A stretch of 64,000 nucleotides of DNA, taken from Desulfotalea sp. (GTDB lineage Bacteria > Desulfobacterota > Desulfobulbia > Desulfobulbales > Desulfocapsaceae). The notes beneath the pieces were generated by a model. It was given only the letters and a program-made list of their open reading frames with translations. It ran no database searches and had not been told where the DNA came from. Position numbers and translations under genes: made by a program. The stretch spans positions 1 through 64,000 of the forward strand of contig NVXR01000011.1 of the NCBI GenBank assembly GCA_002733995.1, read 5' to 3'. Positions 36,461 to 43,208 of this stretch are shown here, in pieces; position 1 is the first letter of the stretch; each line of letters starts with the position of its first letter.

Positions 36461-37246
36461 ATGTCAACTATATTATACGAAGATGAGAACCATAAGTGTA
36501 TAAAATTTGAAGGCTTGACTGCTGAGGGAGAAATCCCATCTAATCAGTTTCTTATTGTTCATAATCGACGTGGCTTATTACTGGATTGCGGTGGCTACAG
36601 GGTCTACAAAACTATCTTAGGTGAAATGGCTCATTTTTTACCTGCAGGTTCGTTGGATTATATTTTTCTGTCCCATCAGGACCCGGATATCGGCTCAGGC
36701 ATTAATCTCTGGCTTCCCATATGTAATGCTAAAATTTTGGTCTCTGCCTTGTGGGAGCGGTTCGTGCCCGCGTTTTGTGTAAGGGGGATAGCAGAAGGAA
36801 GACTCTTCCCGATTCCTGACCAGGGTGTTCGGTTTCAACTGAGTGACGCACCTCTTATGGCAATTGCAGCTCATTTTCTCCATTCACCGGGCAATTTTCA
36901 TCTGTATGATCCCGTTGCCAAGATCCTTTTTACCAGCGATCTTGGGGCTTCAGTTGCAGCCCATAAAGCGGTCATTGATACAGACGATGATTTTAGATTA
37001 CATATAGAAAATATGCGGGGCTTCCACAATCGTTATATGCCCAGCAACACCGCGTGTCGAAATTGGGCTGCAATGGTACGAAAACTTGATGTTGAGATGA
37101 TTGTCCCCCAACATGGAGCTCATATTGTGGGCAAGTCGCTTGTGGAAACGTTTTATCAATGGGTTGAGACGGAGAAGACAGCCCTTGATGATTTTGGCGA
37201 TGAGCTGTTTCAATTGCCAAATGAAGAGGTGGTAACGATATTGTGA
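36461..37246 (+). CDS. ODP-type metallo-beta-lactamase-fold protein (putative diiron oxygen/NO-binding)
   Basis: 261 residues from the ATG at 36461; the longer frame back to 36284 has no support. The fold shows LLLDCGG, then SHQDPDIGSG where hydrolases have HxHxDH, a later FLHSPGNFHLYD (metal-ligand His), FTSDLGAS (bridging Asp) and VPQHGAHIVG (last His). This HQDPD pattern is that of flavodiiron-protein and ODP-type oxygen-binding diiron domains without the flavodoxin part. It may sense or reduce oxygen or nitric oxide, a plausible need for an anaerobe. It lies 168 bp from the divergent rhomboid gene and 100 bp before a patatin gene. Confidence 0.8.
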   Translation: MSTILYEDENHKCIKFEGLTAEGEIPSNQFLIVHNRRGLLLDCGGYRVYKTILGEMAHFLPAGSLDYIFLSHQDPDIGSGINLWLPICNAKILVSALWERFVPAFCVRGIAEGRLFPIPDQGVRFQLSDAPLMAIAAHFLHSPGNFHLYDPVAKILFTSDLGASVAAHKAVIDTDDDFRLHIENMRGFHNRYMPSNTACRNWAAMVRKLDVEMIVPQHGAHIVGKSLVETFYQWVETEKTALDDFGDELFQLPNEEVVTIL

Positions 37247-37347
37247 TGGCCACCTTTTCACTTGTGGCCTTGGTAGAAATAGAAAGTTCCCATCAAAAGA
37301 GTGTGGCAATGACGTCTGTCATCTCATCTTGCAGGAGAGTGTAGGCA

Positions 37348-38310
37348 ATGGAATCCCGTAAAAAAGTAGGGCTGGTTCTCGGGAGTGGTGCCTCCCGTGG
37401 CTGGGCGCATATTGGTGTTATACGGGCTTTGGAGGAGGAAGGGGTCCACATTGATTATATTGCTGGCTGTAGTGTCGGGGCATATGTTGGGGCCATCTAT
37501 GCCAGTGGAAGTTTAGAGAGCCTTGAGACGTTTCTTTTGGAGAAGGATGGTAAGAAGATCTTTTCCTATTTTGATGTTGTTTTTCCAAAGTCAGGTTTAC
37601 TCAATGGCTCCAAACGAGTCCAGGAATTGTTCTCCATGCATACCGATGTGAAGACTTTTGCTGATCTCAACATTCCTCTGATGATGGTGGCAACGGATCT
37701 TGAGCAGGGTAAGGTCGTTATCTTGAAGTCTGGTAATATTCTTAGTGCCCTACGCGCGACTATGTCGTATCCGGGGCTCTTTGAGCCGGTTCGAATGGGG
37801 GGGCGCTGGCTGGTCGATGGTGGTCTTGTTGATCCTGTACCTGTTGGCATGGCGAGGGCAATGGGGGCAGAAGTCGTTATAGCGGTTGATCTTAACAGTA
37901 GGATAGTATCCCGAACGAAAGCAGGTGCTGGTGTTGCAAAGGCTGCTCATTCAATGCAGACAACCTCAAAACCGGTATCTGCTGAAAATGGCAACCGGAA
38001 TGAGTTGGTCAAAAAGATGAGTGATTACTATGATAATATTGAGCAGAGGTTGCGGCAGAAGACCAGTGATCTTCTGCACCGCGATCATTCTACGCCTGAT
38101 ATAATTGATACGGTGATGACTTCTGTCAGCATAATGCAGGAAAGAATTACCAGGATCAATCTTGCAGTGGACCAGCCTGATATTTTAATCAGGCCCCGTT
38201 TGGGTGAGTTGAAAATGATGAACTTTGATCAAATTGAACATACCATCGAAGAAGGCTATATCGGTGCGCGTGAAAAGATGGAGGATATTAAAACCTTACT
38301 TGGGGGATGA
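37348..38310 (+). CDS. Patatin-like phospholipase, NTE/RssA type
   Basis: A 320-residue serine lipase with the glycine-rich oxyanion loop VLGSGASRGWAHIGV at the N-terminus, the nucleophile elbow GCSVGAYVG (G-x-S-x-G, Ser about residue 44) and the dyad aspartate in VDGGLVDPVPVG (about residues 152-164). The patatin domain ends near residue 200, and the remaining helical C-terminus includes a potential coiled coil. Bacterial homologues hydrolyse phospholipids or lysophospholipids at the membrane. AGGAG ten bases before the ATG supports the start. A convergent terminator separates it from the selenoprotein gene. Confidence 0.92.
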   Translation: MESRKKVGLVLGSGASRGWAHIGVIRALEEEGVHIDYIAGCSVGAYVGAIYASGSLESLETFLLEKDGKKIFSYFDVVFPKSGLLNGSKRVQELFSMHTDVKTFADLNIPLMMVATDLEQGKVVILKSGNILSALRATMSYPGLFEPVRMGGRWLVDGGLVDPVPVGMARAMGAEVVIAVDLNSRIVSRTKAGAGVAKAAHSMQTTSKPVSAENGNRNELVKKMSDYYDNIEQRLRQKTSDLLHRDHSTPDIIDTVMTSVSIMQERITRINLAVDQPDILIRPRLGELKMMNFDQIEHTIEEGYIGAREKMEDIKTLLGG

Positions 38311-38415
38311 AGAGGCGGGGTCCATGTTAGCAGTAGCGTAACAGGCTGGGTGGGCCTGATATTGTGAATGGTGTGTCCGCTCGTCAAATGTTATCTAATC
38401 TTGATTTGTCCTGTT

Positions 38416-38441
38416 GCCGGGGCATATCGCTCTGCCCCGGC
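38416..38441. terminator. Terminator-like hairpin between convergent genes
   Basis: GCCGGGGCA pairs perfectly with TGCCCCGGC across an 8-base loop, nine bases before the stop of the minus-strand selenoprotein gene. On the plus strand it is followed by ggttatttct, a weak T-run. Confidence 0.7.
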
Positions 38442-38449
38442 GGTTATTT

Positions 38450-39796
38450 CTACCAGATTTCAAATTCTCCGGAGAGATCACATTCACACTCTGCATTAAG
38501 GAATTTTACGGCGTAACCTTCCTCTTTTAGGATGCGATATCCGATTTCTCCCCGTCCACCTGTCTTGCAGTGGACGACGATGAATTTATCCTTAGGAATC
38601 TCTTGTAAGCGGGTCTTCATTTGTTCCAGAGGAATTGATACTGAGCCAGGAAAGTGACCCGATGAAAACTCTTCAGGAGTTCTCGCGTCAACCACGTAAA
38701 TGAGATCAGATTTAAGAGATTTAGTGAAATCTCCAATGCTGATCTCACCGGAGCCAAGTTTTTTCTGCCAATTTATTGGTGTTTCGTCGGTGGCGCTAAG
38801 GGCGGGGCCTTTCTGTAGCGTGTTCCCCGCTGCTTTCCACATGGCAATTGCGTCATAGAAGCCATTCACATTCTTGTAGCCCCATTCTTGAGCCATTTTA
38901 CGAGCGGGCGCCAGGTCTGCATCGTTGTCTGAGTAGAAGTAGATCGGGGCGCTTAGGTTTTGAGGAAAGGCGTCTTCTGCATCTTCCAGCTCCACCATTG
39001 GTATTGTGTATGATCTGGGGATGTAACCTGCCTCAACTTTCGTGTTATCCCGTAGATCAATAATTACGATATTGCCGTTTGCGATGTGCGCTGCGGTGGG
39101 TACTGTGTGCTTGCCATATTTTTTCCAGGCGGGTAGGCCTTCGATATAAACACGTGGGTTTTTGTGACCCCATTTAACCGCCAGACCGGCGGATTTAGGA
39201 CTCATCGTTCAGGTGGAGCCCCCGCAATAGAAGATCAGTTGTCTGTCCTTGTATTTGGCTAAGAGTTGCGAGCCGTTGTCCTTCATTTTTGAAAGTTTTG
39301 CAAATGGAATAGATAGTGCTGATGCGATGTGCCCTTCGCCATATTTTACCGAAGGTCTAGCATCGATGATGACGAGATCCTTGTTACTTTCAATAGCTTG
39401 TGCTAGCTCGTCCGTTTTGATTTCTGTGACCCCTGTGGGTAACTTTACAATGGCTTTTTCAAGGGAGTTTGCAAAATTTTCACCACCGACAGTTGTGTAG
39501 TGTACGATGATAGCTTCACCAACTTTGAATTCCTTGGCGGATTTAACTCCTTTGAGGGTGGTTGTATCGCTGAATTTCAACAAGAAAAAACTGTTATTCT
39601 TTTTAGACAAAGCAATGGTTTTTGCCTTTTGGGAGATGTTGGTGATCTTCCCTTTGATCTTTTGCATCTCAGCGTGGACTTTTTGTGTTTCTGCCGCAAA
39701 AACGAATCCTTCTGAAGGTTGCAAAACGTTACCTAGCAGAAGAAAATTTACTGCGAGCAAACTGACCAGTCCCACCTTAAGTACACCTTTTTTCAT
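38450..39796 (-). CDS. Exported triple-rhodanese selenoprotein, read through an in-frame TGA as selenocysteine
   Basis: Normal translation splits this into a 199-residue and a 251-residue ORF, but the only separator is one in-frame TGA (39209-39211), inside the first rhodanese active-site loop: FYCGGST-U-TMSPKSAGLA. The usual loop is YCGG..C..S..A, so selenocysteine (residue 196) stands where Cys is expected. Reading through gives about 448 residues: signal peptide (1-36), a small beta domain (about 48-115), rhodanese 1 (about 118-235), an inactive-looking rhodanese 2 (about 240-325, no loop Cys), and rhodanese 3 (about 345-440, VVHCKTGGRGEIG). The start at 39796 has GAGGT six bases upstream. 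The second ORF alone would begin mid-domain, without signal or ribosome site. A SECIS-like hairpin follows the TGA. It probably transfers or reduces sulfur or selenium species in the periplasm. Confidence 0.87.
39166..39203 (-). promoter_or_regulatory. Bacterial SECIS-like hairpin for selenocysteine insertion
   Basis: On the minus-strand RNA, six bases after the UGA, GAGUCC (39203-39198) pairs with GGGGUC (39171-39166; one mismatch), an internal loop UAAAU/UUAAAU follows, and the upper stem CCGCC/GGCGG (39192-39188 with 39182-39178) closes a GGUCU loop. The loop lies 21 nt after the UGA. E. coli fdhF has the same GGUCU loop at a similar distance, where SelB binds. Confidence 0.82.
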
Positions 39797-40243
39797 CGTA
39801 CACCTCATTGTTAAAGAAATTTTACCGGAAATACTGCAGGGCAGTATGGTGAATTTTCTGCATGCTTAAAGCCATTCCGCACGCACGAAGTTTGTAGCTA
39901 TGAAATTGTCAAAAAAGCGGTGTGTTTTATTTAAGAGAAGAGGGGCGATAATAATTATACCATTGTCGTATTTATGCAGAAGTATAAGTGGTTTTACGGC
40001 CTGGAAGTAATTTAATTATTAAATGTAATAGTAATATTTGCAGGACAATAATGCAATACATTTTCGGTTAAGCGGTATTCGCCTCAAGCCTGTTTTGTGC
40101 TAAGGCATATGCGCTGTTTATTGGTAAAAAGGAGTGACTATAGAAAATGTGGGGCTCGATGCAATGTCGTGAGAGAGGCGGTCGTAGTGGGTGGAGGGAG
40201 CTGCGGGCAGCAGGTGCTGTCCGCAGCTATGTCTTGGCTTTTG
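39797..40243. other. Intergenic region upstream of the selenoprotein gene
   Basis: 447 bases without a supported gene. It is AT-rich between 39900 and 40080 and should hold the selenoprotein promoter. A long hairpin lies at its far end next to the gene at 40244. Confidence 0.5.
40199..40228 (-). terminator. Long hairpin after the 40244-40792 gene
   Basis: AGCTGCGGGCAGC pairs with GCTGTCCGCAGCT (13 bp, one G-U pair), 16 bases downstream of the stop of the minus-strand gene. There is no T-run on the minus strand, so it may be a factor-assisted terminator or RNA stabiliser. Confidence 0.6.
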
Positions 40244-40792
40244 CTACTCTGCAGGGAAAGAGTCTTTGAAAAGTTGTTCTATTGCTTCTCTTCCCGCTTC
40301 ACTGAGATAACGGGTGCCGCTACCTACAAATGTTTGATATTCGATTTTTGGAGTATCTTCCTGCCAGTCGTTTTTCCAGGTGAACCACTTCTTTTGTGGT
40401 TGGTCAAAAACATGCAGAGGACGGTTAAACATTTTGGCAAGTTCAACAGCCCAGCCTGTTCCACCTTTTACTGAACCATCTTCCTGGATGGTTCCGATAA
40501 CAAAAACCTGATGACCGCTGTTGATCATATGAAAAATAGTCTGGAGGACTTTGCGGATTTTATCAGTCTCATAATAGGTACGATTGAGCATGCGCGAGGC
40601 AAGCTCCATACTGATATCACCCCGTTCGAGTTGTTCCTTTTTGAGGATTTCAACATTCTTATCTCTAGAAAGTTTGTGCCCATCAAAAGAGTAAACCACT
40701 TCTTTAAGTCCGGCTTTTTCAGCCTCATCGCCAAATGCGCTTTCTGCGCCTTTTAGGCCGCTACTGTACAATGTGTATTTCGATAAATCCAT
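40244..40792 (-). CDS. Conserved hypothetical, possibly Rossmann-like (SLOG-type) protein
   Basis: A 182-residue protein I cannot name. The N-terminus KYTLYSSGLKGAESAFGDEA recalls the start of SLOG/LOG-like nucleotide-binding folds (a short strand followed by a glycine turn), and a second strand and turn reads HQVFVIGTIQEDGSVKGGTG, followed by AVELAKMFNRPLHVFDQ and a tryptophan-rich KKWFTWKND segment. It may recognise a nucleotide or nucleotide-derived ligand. Soluble, no signal peptide. It lies 100 bp downstream of cmoB on the same strand and might be cotranscribed, but there is no functional link. The Rossmann call is inference. Confidence 0.65.
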   Translation of the reverse strand: MDLSKYTLYSSGLKGAESAFGDEAEKAGLKEVVYSFDGHKLSRDKNVEILKKEQLERGDISMELASRMLNRTYYETDKIRKVLQTIFHMINSGHQVFVIGTIQEDGSVKGGTGWAVELAKMFNRPLHVFDQPQKKWFTWKNDWQEDTPKIEYQTFVGSGTRYLSEAGREAIEQLFKDSFPAE

Positions 40793-40892
40793 GATGTCTC
40801 CTTAGGTCAGCAAATAAGAAAAAAGTTCTCAGGCAGTGTAATCACAGTTATCTTGAAAGGCAATAGCGGGCATACTAATGGCTCTGCTTAAA

Positions 40893-41855
40893 TCACTCTT
40901 TTTTATCGCCTTTGAGGAAAATGCGGCAGGGCGCGGGGTAGCCTTCCACCGTTAGTTGGGGATCCTTCTGGTCGATGAAATCGCTATATGACTCAAATGG
41001 CATCCATTCAGTCTGCCGTTGCTCATCCGCTGACATAGGGTGGGAACAGAAAAAATCTATATTTTTAAATCCCGCCTTTTTCATCCAGTTAGATAGGCAT
41101 TTTCCCGTGGGCACAAAGTAGGTTCCCGGTACCTTTGCGTAGGTATCATCTGGAAAAAGAGCATAGGGCTCATCGCCTGGGATTCCCTGGGATTCAAGGA
41201 TCAGTGAACCGCCGGGGATGAGTGCGGATAATATATCCCGAAGGGTGCCAATGGGGGATGGACGGTGGTAGATAATTCCCATTAGAAACACAATGTCGAA
41301 ACAATTGGCAAACAGATTCAGGTGTTCAATACCAAGGAGGTCGATGTCGAGATTACTACATCCTGCCATGGCATTAAGCGACTTAAAACAGTAGTAATGT
41401 TGAATGGATGGTTCGAATCCAAGTACCAGCTTAGGTTCACTGGCTGCCATGCGAAACATGTAGTAGCCATTGTTGCAGCCGATGTCCGCTATAATCTTAC
41501 CTCTTAAGTCAGGAAGTATCGGTGCAAGCCGCTGCCATTTTTTTTCACTTCGCCATTCGGCATCAACAGTGTTGCCAAAAACAGAAAACGGTCCTTTGCG
41601 CCAAGGGATGAAGCTCTTGAGATGCCCCTGGACGATTAGTTTTTCGTCGGGGCTTAACTGGTTGCTGTCGCCAATGATCACAGTGTCAGCCGCGCAGTCA
41701 ACAAAGTCCGCTGTAAATTGACTGAGTGCCTGGTATGGTTTGCGATATCGAAGAAAGCCTTTCTTGTCCTGGTTAATCCATTTTTGCAGTTTTTCGTGTT
41801 CAGAAATAATAGTATCTATTGCCACAGACTCTGGGAGGAAATCAAAATAATTCAT
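40893..41855 (-). CDS. cmoB: tRNA U34 carboxymethyltransferase CmoB
   Basis: A 320-residue SAM-type methyltransferase fold that transfers a carboxymethyl group from carboxy-SAM to 5-hydroxyuridine 34 of tRNAs, giving cmo5U. Family blocks: FSVFGNTVDAEWRSEKKWQR, ADIGCNNGYYMFRMAA (ligand-binding motif I), SIQHYYCF and GIIYHRPSPIGTL. The conserved basic residues for carboxy-SAM lie in the KWQR and YHRR-like regions. It follows cmoA with 15 bp between them, so both steps of the pathway are encoded in one unit. Confidence 0.94.
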   Translation of the reverse strand: MNYFDFLPESVAIDTIISEHEKLQKWINQDKKGFLRYRKPYQALSQFTADFVDCAADTVIIGDSNQLSPDEKLIVQGHLKSFIPWRKGPFSVFGNTVDAEWRSEKKWQRLAPILPDLRGKIIADIGCNNGYYMFRMAASEPKLVLGFEPSIQHYYCFKSLNAMAGCSNLDIDLLGIEHLNLFANCFDIVFLMGIIYHRPSPIGTLRDILSALIPGGSLILESQGIPGDEPYALFPDDTYAKVPGTYFVPTGKCLSNWMKKAGFKNIDFFCSHPMSADEQRQTEWMPFESYSDFIDQKDPQLTVEGYPAPCRIFLKGDKKE

Positions 41856-41870
41856 TGTACGTAGGTGTTG

Positions 41871-42608
41871 TTATGCGGGTTTGAGAGCAATAAAAGATGC
41901 GAAGTTGAACCATTGGAAAAACGTTTCAACGGATTCGAAACCGCATTTTTTTAGCATTGCTCTGTTTTCAGTAATAGAAAAAGGGATCAGGACATTTTCG
42001 AGAGCTTCTCGTTTATTGGCAATCTCAAGTTCAGAGTAGCCCCTGGCTTTTTTGAAGGTGTGATAAATATCAATGTATTCCCTGTTAAGCTTCCGGTTAT
42101 GGCTGAGGACCTTCTCGCTGACGAGTAAAATCCCCCCAGGGCGTAAGTTGGCAAACAGTTTCTTGATAAAATCTTCCCTTCGTATGGGGCGGATAAACTG
42201 CAGGGTGTAGTTGAGGATAATTGCCCCAGCCCCGGGATGGGAAAATTCGGTGATGTCTTCGAGTAGAAACGAAACCATATCCTGCTTGCCGTGGAGTTCC
42301 GCTTTTAAGGTTGCTTTATCAAGCATTGGTCTAGAGTTATCAATACCCACAAAATGTAGGTTTTTGTCCCCTAGGGTGCGGGCACACTCAAGTAGGCTCG
42401 TTCCCGTTGAGCAGCCAAGATCATAGACAATGTCCCCCTCAACACAGAGTCTGCTGAGTAGTTCTGCTGATGATTCGATGACCTGTCGGTAAAAGGGTAC
42501 TGAGCGGTCGACCATGTCGTCGAACACCTCGACCACCCTCTCGTTGAAGACAAAATCTTCCTGGATTGAGTCGACGTTAAATATGGTATCTCTTGTTGAA
42601 CTGCTCAT
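41871..42608 (-). CDS. cmoA: Carboxy-S-adenosyl-L-methionine synthase CmoA
   Basis: 245 residues from the ATG at 42608 (MSSSTRDTIFN), which aligns with the usual N-terminus; an upstream ATG at 42638 overlaps ydbL by 29 bases and is a possible alternative. The enzyme makes carboxy-SAM from SAM and prephenate. Motifs are FNERVVEVFDDMVDRSVPFY, VYDLGCSTGTSLLECA (SAM site), DNSRPMLDKA and ILNYTLQFIRP, all typical of CmoA. It directly precedes cmoB. Prephenate supply links the modification to aromatic amino-acid synthesis. Confidence 0.94.
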   Translation of the reverse strand: MSSSTRDTIFNVDSIQEDFVFNERVVEVFDDMVDRSVPFYRQVIESSAELLSRLCVEGDIVYDLGCSTGTSLLECARTLGDKNLHFVGIDNSRPMLDKATLKAELHGKQDMVSFLLEDITEFSHPGAGAIILNYTLQFIRPIRREDFIKKLFANLRPGGILLVSEKVLSHNRKLNREYIDIYHTFKKARGYSELEIANKREALENVLIPFSITENRAMLKKCGFESVETFFQWFNFASFIALKPA

Positions 42609-42609
42609 G

Positions 42610-42981
42610 TTATTGTTTTTTATACCAGCTTGCGTCATTCTTTTGAAACCATTGTCCTGATTTTCCCTTTTGTACGATCATTTTCGCCCGTCTTTTGCCA
42701 ACGAGATTAGCCGTTGTGCCTTGTTTTCTGGCGATGGCTGTATAAACCGTGCTTCGATCTTTGTTTTCGTTCTGGATAAGTTGTTCGTTTTTTTTGGCCG
42801 CCCTGAAGGTGAGGTAGCCCTTGTTGTTTTCACCAATAACACCAGAGCTTTTAAGGGCTGTTATAGCAGCCGTCCTGCCAGCCATTCGAGCCTTAATGGA
42901 TGCGGAATGACCCGCCTGGGCGGATAAGAAAACAATGGTAAGGGTGAGAAGAAGTGGGAATAAAAAAGTATTTTTTCGCAT
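42610..42981 (-). CDS. ydbL: YdbL-like DUF1318 periplasmic protein
   Basis: A 123-residue secreted protein with a signal peptide (FLFPLLLTLTIVFLSAQAGHS) and a DUF1318 domain: KARMAGRTAAITALKSSGVI, GENNKGYL, then a block with DRSTVYTAIARKQGTT. It is the third gene of ydbH-ynbE-ydbL on the minus strand (27 bp after ynbE). YdbL is thought to act as a chaperone-like partner of the AsmA-like bridge protein YdbH and lipoprotein YnbE. One base separates it from cmoA, so the two units may be cotranscribed. Confidence 0.85.
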   Translation of the reverse strand: MRKNTFLFPLLLTLTIVFLSAQAGHSASIKARMAGRTAAITALKSSGVIGENNKGYLTFRAAKKNEQLIQNENKDRSTVYTAIARKQGTTANLVGKRRAKMIVQKGKSGQWFQKNDASWYKKQ

Positions 42982-43009
42982 TATTAACCTCAGTGAATAG
43001 GTAAGATAG

Positions 43010-43207
43010 TTATTCTACAGGTGTGTCGTCGAGATCACTAAAGAAATCATCAAGGGCCCTGTCTACTTTCACATTGATGTCAATGGTGATGTGGATGGGT
43101 TTGATTTCAACGGGGTTGATAGTCACCTCATGCCTGGTGCATCCTGAAAAAATAAGGAGCGCCACTGTAGCAAGTAGAAAGAAGCAATAGTTTGCGGTTG
43201 ATGTCAT
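43010..43207 (-). CDS. ynbE: YnbE-like outer-membrane lipoprotein
   Basis: A 65-residue lipoprotein: signal peptide with lipobox IFSGC (Cys about residue 23) and a mature part ending in HITIDINVKVDRALDDFF, the YnbE family signature. YnbE is reported to multimerise by beta-strand augmentation with YdbH to complete a lipid-conducting bridge to the outer membrane. The gene starts one base after the ydbH stop, so translation is coupled. Confidence 0.88.
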   Translation of the reverse strand: MTSTANYCFFLLATVALLIFSGCTRHEVTINPVEIKPIHITIDINVKVDRALDDFFSDLDDTPVE

Positions 43208-43208
43208 A

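Noticed and set aside
38450..39205. Independent 251-residue rhodanese gene starting at ATG 39205
   Set aside because: No ribosome-binding site or signal peptide, and the ATG begins mid-domain two codons after the TGA. Sec read-through explains it better.
41405..41430. GGTTCGAATCC, a tRNA T-arm-like sequence
   Set aside because: It lies inside cmoB codons and has no matching acceptor, D or anticodon stems around it.
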